Below are positions 20,036 to 29,557 of a stretch of 40,052 nucleotides of DNA, piece by piece. The stretch lies in the IMG/VR virus record IMGVR_UViG_3300047491_000169, positions 1 to 40,052 of that record; one strand, written 5' to 3'. This DNA comes from a virus. The position numbers and the translations under genes were made by a program. Below the pieces are notes generated by a model. That model made no database searches. It was not told the DNA's origin and saw only the letters and a list, made by a program, of their open reading frames with translations. Position 1 is the first letter of the stretch, and each line of letters starts with the position of its first letter.

Positions 20036-20247
20036 GGAAGGGTCTCCACAAACGTAGAGACTTCTTCCTGCGTCATCACATTGCCATCGGCATCCTGAAG
20101 TTCAGCACCAGCGAGTACGTCTTTCTTGAACTGCTGGTAGTCGGTGTTGGCGGGGTCGAATGGGATGAACATTTCTTTAGAAATAAGACAAACCACATTT
20201 GGGGTCGTTTGACCTAAACCAAAGATAAACAGTTTATATTTTTGCAT
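20032..20247 (-). CDS. Tail-fibre assembly-type small protein
   Basis: A 71-residue protein (MQKYKLFIFGLGQTTPNV) with IPFDPANTDYQQFKKDVLAG, a phrase common to phage proteins encoded beside tail fibres (FIPxDPANxDYQxFxxWxxxG). Those are treated as fibre-associated or chaperone-like. It directly follows the second receptor-binding protein with no gap. The exact role is unproven. Confidence 0.7.
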   Translation of the reverse strand: MQKYKLFIFGLGQTTPNVVCLISKEMFIPFDPANTDYQQFKKDVLAGAELQDADGNVMTQEEVSTFVETLP

Positions 20248-21261
20248 TTATAACTCCGCTGTTGCTTGAAATGCTGGGTACCATGTTCCTGCGCCACCTT
20301 GGTTTCCACCGCTAACAGCGCATAGCATTGATATATATTGGGCATTAACACCGACATACGCAAAATTGGAAGCCGTAAATGTTGCGCCACTTTCGTAATA
20401 CGTCGTAGAGCTTCCTGTAGTTGCAACAGCCGGGGCGCTTCGCATTGTAACCGGAAGCAATGCACCGCAATAAGCATTTGGCCCATAATGAAATGACGCG
20501 TAGTTTTGCATCCCGTTTAGGGACGTTTGATAATACCGCTGACACAACGCCAGTTCAGTACCATACGGGCGCACTTCAAACGGCGTGGCAACAGAGCCTT
20601 TTTCCAGTTGGACTTCGTACAGCTCGAAGTAGTTGCTGGTGCTGTCCACAAAGTTGACTTGCGATACACCTGACGGATACCAAGTACCAGCACGACCAGA
20701 GCCAGCGACAAGCGTGATGTTTAATCCAAGTCGAGCAGCGTTATCTGCTGTGATCGAGGAAGGCATCGTGAATGTTTTGGTGAAAGTCTCGACTGCACCC
20801 GTGCCAGCACAAGTAATGTACTGCGGTGTTCCATAAGACGATCCGGTGTAGTCATATATAAACAGGCCATAGTTGCCAGCTTTGTTGGTTTTCACCTTGA
20901 AGCTAACTGTCGCTTGTTGACCTGCAAGATCAAAGCAATTTAAGCCTTCAATGATCTGACGGATACTTGTTGAAGCAATAGAAGATGGTGAAGCGTTAGC
21001 CGTTGCAGTTACATAGCGTTGTCCAAGACCACCAGAAACTTGAGATACGGTAATAGCACCAGAGTCGCCAGAGTTTGCAACAGCCAGCGCAAAGCGATCC
21101 AGCGTGTAGGTGTTGTTTGTTCCAGAGGCGATCGGAAGGCTTGAAAACGATGTACCGCGCTGGGCGATCATTCCATTACCATTGATGATTCTATTGCGGA
21201 ACATCAAGGAACCTGCATCATAGGCTCCATGAAGTTCCGCACCTTTGCGTGATCTAGTCAT
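20248..21261 (-). CDS. Second receptor-binding / tail fibre protein
   Basis: A 337-residue beta-rich protein. The start FRNRIINGNGMIAQRG and the middle YTLDRFALAVANSGDSGAIT are typical of phage fibre tips, as is the block FELYEVQLEKGSVATPFEVR followed by GTELALCQRYYQT, which in many fibres links a carbohydrate-binding jelly-roll domain (about 25-230) to a short C-terminal tip domain. It lacks the N-terminal T7 gp17 attachment domain, so it must bind the virion through another protein. High Gly/Ser/Thr content. It probably decides host range together with the main fibre. Confidence 0.85.
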   Translation of the reverse strand: MTRSRKGAELHGAYDAGSLMFRNRIINGNGMIAQRGTSFSSLPIASGTNNTYTLDRFALAVANSGDSGAITVSQVSGGLGQRYVTATANASPSSIASTSIRQIIEGLNCFDLAGQQATVSFKVKTNKAGNYGLFIYDYTGSSYGTPQYITCAGTGAVETFTKTFTMPSSITADNAARLGLNITLVAGSGRAGTWYPSGVSQVNFVDSTSNYFELYEVQLEKGSVATPFEVRPYGTELALCQRYYQTSLNGMQNYASFHYGPNAYCGALLPVTMRSAPAVATTGSSTTYYESGATFTASNFAYVGVNAQYISMLCAVSGGNQGGAGTWYPAFQATAEL

Positions 21262-21263
21262 GC

Positions 21264-21569
21264 TTAGACCTCCGCTTGTTGTGCAGCCTGTTGAGCGGCT
21301 TGTGCCTCAGCTAGAGCCTCAGCTTCTGCCTGACGTTGAGCAGCAGTCTTCACCAGACCCAGTTCAAACGCACGGGCAACGATAAGTTCCTTCGACTGAG
21401 GGATAGGCTCACCGACTGCTAGGAAGTTCTCAACAGCGATCTTTACGATCTCGTCAATGGCTACTCGACAGCGTTCATGTACTGCGTTCTGAATCCAATC
21501 GTCTTGGGAGAGAGCAGCGAAAGAGAGTGCAGCGTCTTCGGCTGCGGTAAGGGTAATTTGATAGTTCAT
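21264..21569 (-). CDS. Conserved hypothetical protein between fibre genes
   Basis: A 101-residue helical protein: LTAAEDAALSFAALSQDDWI, NAVHERCRVAIDEIVKIAVE, then IPQSKELIVARAFELGLVKT and an Ala/Glu/Gln tail (EALAEAQAAQQAAQQAEV). The NAVHERCRxAIDEIV block is frequent in small proteins beside phage fibre genes. The role is unknown; a structural adaptor is one option. It stands between the main fibre and the second fibre with gaps of 15 and 2 bp. Confidence 0.75.
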   Translation of the reverse strand: MNYQITLTAAEDAALSFAALSQDDWIQNAVHERCRVAIDEIVKIAVENFLAVGEPIPQSKELIVARAFELGLVKTAAQRQAEAEALAEAQAAQQAAQQAEV

Positions 21570-21584
21570 ATAGTTGTCCTTAAG

Positions 21585-23759
21585 TTAGCCGATTAAGCAT
21601 CCAGAAAAGCTATCCCAGCCGCCATGAAGTCCACCATGTTCTAGATAGAGAGTGACCGTATCGTTTGCGGCAAGGTTGAGGATTATGTTGACGTTGTGTC
21701 GCAAATAACTATCGTTTTTGACGTAGCTATTCATCTGGCTTACACCATTTTTACGAATAGAAACATTTGAGGGGTCACTTGCGGCTGAACTCATGCCAGA
21801 AAATCCGAACCAATATCTACCAGCCACAGGAGCAGTAAATGTATTATTTCCGTTCCAATGATTCCCAACATTAACGTAGGTTACTGAAAAAGTAACAGTA
21901 TTAGCACCAACAAAACTTGGGTTTCCAGCAACACAAAACGCTGGCTGATATGGCTTCGTGACTCGACCAGAGGAGTCAGCCCTTAAGTACTCAATTGCAT
22001 CATTACCAAGAGTAATGTAACCACCACTACCATCGCTATTATTAGCGGTGAGTCGCATTGTTCCGCTACGTAATTCAAGAGGCAAGTTCTGGCTATAGGC
22101 ATCATTTACCGAGGAAAGCGTTACACCACTAGGAAGTTGAACGGGATTTCCCGAAACTAGATTTTTATTGGTGCCAATCTTCTTCTGGACAAACTTCGCA
22201 TCAGCAGCAGCTTGACTATAGGTATCAGCCACTTGGAAGTTACCAAAGGCATACACCCTTAGTTCATCTCCAGCAGCAGCTCCAGAAGCCAAGACAACAC
22301 TAGACCCAGTAGAAGCCGTGAAGTCCACGCCATTCTTCAAGTCGATACCATTCAGCGTGACAATGAGTGCCCCGACTGTATAGACAAGGTTTACACCAGC
22401 AGCATCATTACCTGAGAAGGTAGTCTGACCAGCCGTAGCGGTGTAGTTGAAAACAGCTAGGGTGGCTACAGAGGCACTAGAGGCATCAATCCAGCCACTA
22501 CCAGTAAAGACTCGCATCTTCCCAGTCGTGGTATTGAAGTACAAAGCACCAGTTACTAGGGCATTGCCATCATTATCCAGCGTAGGATCAGCAGTCTTCT
22601 GACCAAGGTAACGGTCATCGAAGTTATCTAGAGCAGTTGCAGCGGCAGCAGCAGAGTTAGCTGCGGATACTGCGGAAGCAGCAGCTTCAGACGCTTTGGT
22701 TGTAGCTGTAGAAGCCTGAGTAGTAGCTGTAGTTGCACTTGCAGACGCTTCAGCGGCCTTAGTGGTAGCTGTAGTAGCTGAAGTACCAGCCGAAGTTGCG
22801 CTAGAAGCAGCATTAGTAGCCGAAGTAGAAGCTTGAGATGCACTCGAAGCTGCACTTGTAGCTGAACCAGAGGCACTTGAAGCAGAACTAGCTGCATTAG
22901 TAGCCGAAGTTGCTGCACCAGTTGCACTATTAGCAGCCTGGGTAGCACTACCAGCAGCATCAGAAGCCTTAGTAGTAGCTGTTACTGCACTAGCAGCAGC
23001 TTCATTAGCCTTCGTAGTAGCCGTAGCTGACGAAGTAGAAGCTGAACTAGCACTAGAGGCAGCAGCAGCAGCCGAAGCAGCAGCATTAGTCTCACTTGTA
23101 GCAGCAGCGTTCTTGCTATTGGTTGCAGACGTAGCCGAAGATGCAGCCGAGGTAGCTGAGGCAGAGGCTTCAGAAGCTTTTGTAGAGGCAGTTGCAGCAG
23201 AACCTGAAGCAGAAGCTTGAGATGCAGCCGAAGCATTAGCCGAAGCTAGGGATTCAGCAGCTTTAGCAGTTGCTGTAGCAGCCTGAGCTGTAGCTTGACT
23301 GAGCTGACTCGACATGGCGTTCTCAGCCCATGTCTTAGTAACAGCATCTTGAGCATTAACTGGATCAGCTAGGTTCTTAATGCGTTTGCTCTTGGCATCA
23401 AAGACACCATCAGTAGCCAATGCAATGTTTGCATCTACGGCATCAGTAGCTTCCTGAGCCAGGAAGAAGTTTTGGTTTGAGTCAGCATCAAGGATGTCTT
23501 GCGTAAGCGTAGAACCATCCTGAAAGTCCACCAGACGAGCCGATGGGCTGGACTTACGGCGAATATCGACAGTTAATCCTGTGCCTGGTGCAGTCACAAA
23601 CGTGATAGCACTAGAGCTAGTCCAGGTGTAGTCGGTACCTACCGTCTTCAGTACATTGTTAATCCGTACCTCTACGTGTTCCTTAGAGATATACGGAAAA
23701 GGTACCGAGAAGGTAACAGTAGAACTATTACCCACATATTGAACATAAGAGTAAGCCAT
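21585..23759 (-). CDS. Tail fibre with T7 gp17-type anchor and C1q-like tip
   Basis: 724 residues. The N-terminal 150 residues (YVGNSSTVTFSVPFPYISKE, VEVRINNVLKTVGTDYTW, LTQDILDADSNQNFFLAQEA) match the T7 gp17 anchor that binds the tail. Residues about 150-390 are almost only Ala, Ser and Thr with periodic Lys/Asn, a long repetitive shaft. A region around 390-590 leads to a tip (about 605-724) whose blocks NVGNHWNGNNTFTAPVAGRY, VSIRKNGVSQMNSY, NLAANDTVTLYLEHGG and final FSGCLIG fit a C1q/TNF-like trimeric domain. It should recognise the host surface. Confidence 0.93.
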   Translation of the reverse strand: MAYSYVQYVGNSSTVTFSVPFPYISKEHVEVRINNVLKTVGTDYTWTSSSAITFVTAPGTGLTVDIRRKSSPSARLVDFQDGSTLTQDILDADSNQNFFLAQEATDAVDANIALATDGVFDAKSKRIKNLADPVNAQDAVTKTWAENAMSSQLSQATAQAATATAKAAESLASANASAASQASASGSAATASTKASEASASATSAASSATSATNSKNAAATSETNAAASAAAAASSASSASTSSATATTKANEAAASAVTATTKASDAAGSATQAANSATGAATSATNAASSASSASGSATSAASSASQASTSATNAASSATSAGTSATTATTKAAEASASATTATTQASTATTKASEAAASAVSAANSAAAAATALDNFDDRYLGQKTADPTLDNDGNALVTGALYFNTTTGKMRVFTGSGWIDASSASVATLAVFNYTATAGQTTFSGNDAAGVNLVYTVGALIVTLNGIDLKNGVDFTASTGSSVVLASGAAAGDELRVYAFGNFQVADTYSQAAADAKFVQKKIGTNKNLVSGNPVQLPSGVTLSSVNDAYSQNLPLELRSGTMRLTANNSDGSGGYITLGNDAIEYLRADSSGRVTKPYQPAFCVAGNPSFVGANTVTFSVTYVNVGNHWNGNNTFTAPVAGRYWFGFSGMSSAASDPSNVSIRKNGVSQMNSYVKNDSYLRHNVNIILNLAANDTVTLYLEHGGLHGGWDSFSGCLIG

Positions 23760-23782
23760 GTTGTACCTGTGAAAGGAATTGA

Positions 23783-23820
23783 GGGAGCTGCTTGTGAGTC
23801 AAGCGAACGAATAGGCTCCC
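23783..23820 (-). promoter_or_regulatory. Hairpin between gp16-like and tail-fibre genes
   Basis: GGGAGC (23783-23788) pairs with GCTCCC (23815-23820) and inner GCTTG (23790-23794) with CAAGC (23800-23804). No T tract follows on the minus strand, so it is more like a processing site or attenuator than a terminator. It fills the 69-bp gap before the fibre gene. Confidence 0.5.
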
Positions 23821-23828
23821 CCAAAGGT

Positions 23829-26800
23829 TTATTCATTAACTGGATTTACCGGAAGTCCCATGAGGCCATTAGCCTTGTTGGTCTTCTGAGTAATAAACTT
23901 CTGAGCTAGAGCTGGGTCTTCACCAATCAGGCGATACCAAGCTGCTTTCTTGTAGCTGTTGAAGATTCGCATTAGGGTGAACTCTTTGCCACCTGGGTAA
24001 TACTCTTCACCGTTATTAACGCCTTCCGTTAAAGTCTCCCAGTTACGGGCATTAACGGCATCGGTCATAACCTGGTGCATATTCTTACCATCAGCTCCAG
24101 GTTCCTTAGTCATAAGAACCATGAAGCGATCATATTGCTCAGGCGAGAGATCAATCCCATACATTCTCTTAGGAGGATGCTTAAAGGATGCAAGCTTCAG
24201 ACGAGATAACTCATTAGCTACCGGATCATTAACCTCAGTCTTCGTATAGAAGGGAGAGGCAATATCAATACCCATACCACCTTCATAGACGATAGGATCA
24301 CCAGTCAGAAGGTTACGGTGTGGTGGTAGTGTCGAAGAGAACCCAGGGATGGTAGCCATAATGCGATCTACATACCCATTAACTTCACGGGCAGTATCAT
24401 CACCATAGGCACGATTCATCTGATTACGGAGACCAGCGTAAGGAATGAAAGCACTTGTCATGCTTGCAGCCCACTTCTCTAGGGCATCTGTTTGACCACG
24501 TTTTGCTGCATCGATAGCACCGATAGTGTTAAAGATACCTTGGAGGTAAGTCTTTGAACCAAGGTTATTAACCAGAGAAAGGGTAGCAGCATAAGCAAAC
24601 TCGTCACGTGTAAACTCATCGATGTTTCCAGAGAGATTCTTATAGTCAGCCATGAGACCCAGGAAGAGACCAATAGGATCTAAGCGGTTATAAGCTACCC
24701 ACTTGTCACCAATCTTGATGGAGTAAGGCTGGATACCAGCTACTTCCTTCTGAGCCTTGGTCATCTGTGGGAGACCACCAGTAATCACTTCGTTATCTGC
24801 TAGGTAGCTACCCAACATGAGTGCAGTAGCACCCATAGTCTGTTTAGCAATCAGCATATCCGCTTCACGACCACCAGCCTTAAGAGTCTGCACAGCTTGT
24901 TGATTCATCAAGCCCAGTACAGGCATACGCTCCCAAGCGTACTTAAGGATATTGGTAGGGGTCTTAACAAACGGGATAATGAAGTGGAGACCTGGGACAA
25001 GAGCTTTACCATTCAGACCTTCATTCTTAGCAGTCTGTAGCCAGATACCCATGCGGTCTAAAGCACCACCATCCTTCTCTAGAGACTTAGCGAAGACAGC
25101 ATCAGTAGCATCTTCGTGAGCCTTAGTCATTAGCTGCTCAGGAGGATCGTTAATTAGCTCTGCTACACGATCCAGGAAGCGTTGACCATAGAGACCTTCT
25201 TCCTTAGCCATACGAGTAGCGTTCTGACGTAGGGAAGCACGGACATTGACCTGCTTAAAGACGTTATCTTCAAACTGGAGAGCCATACCAGGTACACGGA
25301 TAACTGAACCTAAGCCATTTACTAGACGGCCTAGCATTGTGTCAGCGTTAGCTCCAAGGTTACCGGCTGTAATAGCTGGCTCAAAGAAAGCCCCACCATC
25401 AACCTTAGCACCACCGAAGTTACCTACTTCACTCAGCTTACCTTCTCGCATCAGACGAACGATGTCCATCAGACCTTCAGTAAGACCATGAGCCTGTGCT
25501 ACAGCTTCATTGAAGTCAGCAGCATCTAGGTCACTACCTAGCATACGGCGAGTCTTACCTACAGCAGAGGCAATACCAGTTTCTGCAACACCTGCTAGAG
25601 AACGTACAGAGTTACCAATGATGTTCGTAGCGTGTGTAATCGGCCCCGATAGGATAGAGTTGGTAAAGACTTCCTGAAGCATATCCAGGGAACGTACCCA
25701 ACCACTCTTACGGATCATCTGGTTCATCTTGACCGGATCATCAGCCAGCTTAATGATGGAATTAGCAAACTCCATATTCAGCTTATCGCCACCGAAGTGT
25801 TCGATTAGGCTACCTAGCTCATCCTTAGTGAATCGTGCATCCTGCGTAGTGATACGCATAGCACCTAAGGCACGGGCAATCTCAGTCTGAGTACCCTTAA
25901 GCTGTGCCTGAATCTCACCGTGGATCATCGCTTGCTTACGAAGGGCAAGGAGAGCCAACTGTTTATCTTCAGGAGAAGCTGTAAGAGATACGCTCAGTTC
26001 ACGGGCACGTTGGGCTAGATCAACAAGTGCATTAGATGACTTGTTAAGCATGATCCGACCAGCAGTTACTCGCTCTGCCAGGACACCAGTATCGGTATAG
26101 AGGGACTCAATGTTCTTAGCATTAGAACCAATCTCATCAGCGAACTGACTGATCTGCTCAAAGCTGACCTTACCACGAGTAGTCTTCTCAACAGCTCCCT
26201 TAATGGAATCACTAAAGGTGTTAATCATCGACCTGATCTGGTCAGGAGCATCGATGTTATTGAAGTTGAAGTCGATACCCTTGGTTGCTTCTGCATCTAG
26301 GTGTTCACCACGGTTAAGCTTACCTACAACATCATCAAGCTCGGTTGCCGACACCTTGAGATTAACTATAGGAGCAGCTTCAACTGCGGCTTTGGTTGGA
26401 AGAATCTCAACCAACTGTCTTGTAGAACCATCTTCGTAAAGAGTCTTTAGGAACTTTTCACCTTCTTCTTTCGGGAAGAATTGCATAGCATCTAATTTGC
26501 TAGCTTTCCCTTCATTAAGAAGAGTTTCGTGAACCTTCCGAGCTGGTTTTGTTGATTCAACCCCAGCAAGTAACTTATACCCTTTTGAATTAGCATAGTC
26601 AGCCAGGGTGGTATAGAAGGTACTTCCCAATCCTGAGTAATCTTTACCATCATTAGAGATGTATCTAATCCCTAACCACCCAGGAAAATCAGAATCAGAA
26701 AAGAGGTTGGCTTGATACTGAATCTTTCCATTGGTATCAACTAAGTCAAGAGTATGGTTCTCCCCGTTAGTCCTTACTGATACATTAAAGTCACCTTGGG

Positions 26801-27878
26801 GAGTCTTTAATACCTGAGGGCTTCCATCAAACTTTAACGCTGACGAATCTTTAGGAAGAACACCAGCAGTCTCAGGGGACACCGTATGAGGAACTGGCGG
26901 GTTATCCATAGCCTGACGAGCTGCTCGAAGGGATTCGATGTCATAAGCACTTCCGGTCTTAGTGAGGTGATCTCCTAATTCCTTACTTACTTTTACTTCA
27001 GCCTGTGTACCACCAGCCTTAGCTGCATCATCAGCAGCTACGATAATGTTATCTAGCTCGGTCTTAATAGACTCTGTTGCTATCTTCTTATCGGTAGAGA
27101 ACTTAAGGGCATCCAGAGGATTCACACCATTCTCTACAAAGTGAGACTTAGCTGCTTTAATTGCCTTGAAGATACCGTTAAGGGCTACATCTCCAACAAC
27201 ACCTAAAGCTGCATTTTCCAGCGAGTTCTTAAAGCGTCCCTCGATAGCTGAATCCATAGGATCAGCAGCAAGGTATTCCGATACTGGGTTCTTAGCCCAG
27301 GCAGGAAGGTTGTCATTAAGCATATTGCTCAGACGTTCTTCCTTAGGGTCTAGACTGAAGAAGGCACCAGCAGCACCTGCGGCAGCACCTTCAGCAATCA
27401 TCCCAGCTTTGGTTAGAGCAGCAGCTCCAGACAAACCACGGACAGCTTTAAGAGCAGGAATGAACCCCGTAAGGAACTCAGTCGTAGCATAAGCAAAGTT
27501 AGCTAGACCTTCAGTTGGCTTAGGGGCATCTGGGGATAGATCAATACCATCCTGGGCATAACCACGTACACCAGTAGCTTTGTACTGATCGTACATACGC
27601 TGTTGTTCTTCAGTACGTAGGTTAATGACGTTATCGTTTAACCAGTTAGCTACATCATCGATAGCGTTAAAGGTGTTTCGTACACCAGCTTTACCACCTT
27701 CGTAGATAGCCTTACCGACACCCATCGGTTCTTGTTGAGGTGACTGACCAGAGCCGGTGATGGTGATATTAGGTACTTCGCTTTGTTGGCGAAGAGCTGC
27801 CATCTCGCTATCAAAAGCAGCATTAGATTGTGCTGCTCGGTTGGCTTGGTAGTCACCAGTCCAATCATTGTTACTCAT
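23829..27878 (-). CDS. Internal virion protein D, gp16-like ejection protein
   Basis: 1349 residues (T7 gp16: 1318). It takes the gp16 place after gp14- and gp15-like genes. It would form part of the tube that carries DNA through the cell envelope. Alanine-rich hydrophobic segments (AALTKAGMIAEGAAAGAAGA, about 150-170) and a C-terminal half with TNSILSGPITHATNIIGNS and FVKTPTNILKYAWERMP resemble large phage ejection proteins. I do not see the N-terminal lytic transglycosylase domain of T7 gp16. A block at about 335-490 (GLGSTFYTTLADYANSKGY) looks like a GNAT-type fold and its DNA is more AT-rich, suggesting an insertion. Confidence 0.9.
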   Translation of the reverse strand: MSNNDWTGDYQANRAAQSNAAFDSEMAALRQQSEVPNITITGSGQSPQQEPMGVGKAIYEGGKAGVRNTFNAIDDVANWLNDNVINLRTEEQQRMYDQYKATGVRGYAQDGIDLSPDAPKPTEGLANFAYATTEFLTGFIPALKAVRGLSGAAALTKAGMIAEGAAAGAAGAFFSLDPKEERLSNMLNDNLPAWAKNPVSEYLAADPMDSAIEGRFKNSLENAALGVVGDVALNGIFKAIKAAKSHFVENGVNPLDALKFSTDKKIATESIKTELDNIIVAADDAAKAGGTQAEVKVSKELGDHLTKTGSAYDIESLRAARQAMDNPPVPHTVSPETAGVLPKDSSALKFDGSPQVLKTPQGDFNVSVRTNGENHTLDLVDTNGKIQYQANLFSDSDFPGWLGIRYISNDGKDYSGLGSTFYTTLADYANSKGYKLLAGVESTKPARKVHETLLNEGKASKLDAMQFFPKEEGEKFLKTLYEDGSTRQLVEILPTKAAVEAAPIVNLKVSATELDDVVGKLNRGEHLDAEATKGIDFNFNNIDAPDQIRSMINTFSDSIKGAVEKTTRGKVSFEQISQFADEIGSNAKNIESLYTDTGVLAERVTAGRIMLNKSSNALVDLAQRARELSVSLTASPEDKQLALLALRKQAMIHGEIQAQLKGTQTEIARALGAMRITTQDARFTKDELGSLIEHFGGDKLNMEFANSIIKLADDPVKMNQMIRKSGWVRSLDMLQEVFTNSILSGPITHATNIIGNSVRSLAGVAETGIASAVGKTRRMLGSDLDAADFNEAVAQAHGLTEGLMDIVRLMREGKLSEVGNFGGAKVDGGAFFEPAITAGNLGANADTMLGRLVNGLGSVIRVPGMALQFEDNVFKQVNVRASLRQNATRMAKEEGLYGQRFLDRVAELINDPPEQLMTKAHEDATDAVFAKSLEKDGGALDRMGIWLQTAKNEGLNGKALVPGLHFIIPFVKTPTNILKYAWERMPVLGLMNQQAVQTLKAGGREADMLIAKQTMGATALMLGSYLADNEVITGGLPQMTKAQKEVAGIQPYSIKIGDKWVAYNRLDPIGLFLGLMADYKNLSGNIDEFTRDEFAYAATLSLVNNLGSKTYLQGIFNTIGAIDAAKRGQTDALEKWAASMTSAFIPYAGLRNQMNRAYGDDTAREVNGYVDRIMATIPGFSSTLPPHRNLLTGDPIVYEGGMGIDIASPFYTKTEVNDPVANELSRLKLASFKHPPKRMYGIDLSPEQYDRFMVLMTKEPGADGKNMHQVMTDAVNARNWETLTEGVNNGEEYYPGGKEFTLMRIFNSYKKAAWYRLIGEDPALAQKFITQKTNKANGLMGLPVNPVNE

Positions 27879-27880
27879 CG

Positions 27881-29557
27881 TTATTTAGCCTTTTGCTTAG
27901 GAGCTGTGCTCTGGACAAACCACTTCCAGTAAGCCAACTCCCTGTCCTTAATCTTTGGATCAATAGAGTTGTTCTGGACGGCTGCATCAAAGTCAGCGAA
28001 GCTCTTGAACTTGGTGTAGTAAATCTGGAAGGTTGGATCATTGAACATCCCGTTATTCCGATAGACTTCTTCAGTCTTCTGGATACGGGTAGCTGCTTCG
28101 ATAGGGTTCTCCCCATTAGCTACAGCTTCATCTAAGGCAACCATTGCCAGTTCTCTACGAGTGCGTAGAGCAGTACCAATACGACCATCAGTATCAGGAA
28201 CAGTATCTGGAGCCTTCACGGGAAGGGCACCAATAAGACCTGCACCACGCTTATATTCAGCAGACTCAAAGAGCTTCTTATCTACAGAACGACCACGAGA
28301 GGTGAGACTGAGAAGCTGACCAGCCTGTGCTACGTTCCAGTTCTTACCAATACCATCAGCGATCTGAGTCTCATCAAGCTGTCCTTTGATTGCACGGGAA
28401 GCAGCAGCATTGAAAGCTGAACTACCACCACCTTCACCATCACCACTCTTCTTAACATTAGAGATATGACGGATACGGGCACCTAAGCTTTCCCAGAAAC
28501 CAGGAGTAACCAGGTTAGGGTCAGCTTTACGAGCAGCATTAAGCTTGGAGAAGGCAGCACCTGGGCTACCACTAATAGCAGCGTTCAAGACATCAGCTTC
28601 TAGAGAGCGTTGAGCATCAGTACGAGCAATCTTGTCAGCACCTTCCTGGGCATTAGCCTTCTTAAGGGCGACCGCATCAGCAGCGATTAGAAGATTCTCT
28701 ACAGACTTAGCAGACTTAGCTACAGATTCCTTATAAGCAATCCCAGGGGTGCCATCTTCACGAGGGCTATAGAAGCTGTTGAGGACACGTTTAGCACCCT
28801 CAGGGTCTTCACCCTTGTTGATGTATTGCTCTACAGAGGACAGCAGATACTCGTCATACTCTTTGTTAGACATCCCGTAAGCCTTTTGAAACTCAGCTTT
28901 ACGAGTTGTCATTAGCTCAGGAGTCCAACCTTTCTTAAAGTCAGCATGGAGGATGTTCGTGATGTTAGCGTTCTTAGCATCTCGAATATCAGCTACCTTT
29001 TCCTTAGCACCAGTTGTTATAAGTTCGTTAAGGGTAGGGTTCAGGGTCTTCATCATGCCTTCTGTAAAGGCACCATCGGTGATCCCTGAAGCGTTCTTCT
29101 TCATCCAGTTAGCAACCCACTCGTTAGTGGTCATGCTATTTCGTTGAGGGTCATTCTCCCAATCAACGAGGATTTGTTCAGTAGCCTTCTGACCCTGCTC
29201 AATGCCAGCCATAGTCATATAACCACGCTGGAAGGCAGGAGAGGAGAAGAAGCCTAGCTCTTTAGATTCCTTAGGATCTAGACCAGATTCCTGTACACGA
29301 GCTGCTTGACCCTGGTAGTAGTCCTCTTCATTCTTAGCTGCAAAGGCAGTCTGCATCAAACGGCCTAGCTCAGGGTTAGCCTCAGCAAAAGCTAAAGCTA
29401 GACCCGCAGCATCGGACTGTGATGGAGTAATGAAGGTGTTTACTGGACGAGCATTAACCTCCATTCGTCTAAAGGTAGAGGTATCGTACTTGTGTTGATC
29501 TTCGGAAGTCTGAACTATCTGCCGTACTGGATTATTCTGTGTATTCTTCCTTGGCAT
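27881..29557 (-). CDS. Internal virion protein C, gp15-like
   Basis: 558 residues, shorter than T7 gp15 (747). It is assigned from its place between gp14- and gp16-like genes and from the helical, Ala/Lys/Glu-rich content typical of this ejection protein (SDAAGLALAFAEANPELGRL, GFFSSPAFQRGYMTMAGIEQ). In T7, gp15 with gp16 forms the channel across the periplasm. The gene starts one base into the end of the gp14-like gene and ends 3 bp before the gp16-like start. A phrase ANPELGRLMQTAF recalls the N-terminus of gp15 proteins I have seen. Confidence 0.88.
   Translation of the reverse strand: MPRKNTQNNPVRQIVQTSEDQHKYDTSTFRRMEVNARPVNTFITPSQSDAAGLALAFAEANPELGRLMQTAFAAKNEEDYYQGQAARVQESGLDPKESKELGFFSSPAFQRGYMTMAGIEQGQKATEQILVDWENDPQRNSMTTNEWVANWMKKNASGITDGAFTEGMMKTLNPTLNELITTGAKEKVADIRDAKNANITNILHADFKKGWTPELMTTRKAEFQKAYGMSNKEYDEYLLSSVEQYINKGEDPEGAKRVLNSFYSPREDGTPGIAYKESVAKSAKSVENLLIAADAVALKKANAQEGADKIARTDAQRSLEADVLNAAISGSPGAAFSKLNAARKADPNLVTPGFWESLGARIRHISNVKKSGDGEGGGSSAFNAAASRAIKGQLDETQIADGIGKNWNVAQAGQLLSLTSRGRSVDKKLFESAEYKRGAGLIGALPVKAPDTVPDTDGRIGTALRTRRELAMVALDEAVANGENPIEAATRIQKTEEVYRNNGMFNDPTFQIYYTKFKSFADFDAAVQNNSIDPKIKDRELAYWKWFVQSTAPKQKAK

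Noticed and set aside
22628-23236. Leucine-rich frames within the tail-fibre shaft
   Set aside because: They are the Ala/Ser/Thr repeat codons read in another frame.
22600-23300. CRISPR-like or tandem DNA repeat
   Set aside because: The repeats are degenerate and codon-based (Ala/Ser/Thr shaft), with no constant spacers. No CRISPR array was seen anywhere in the window.
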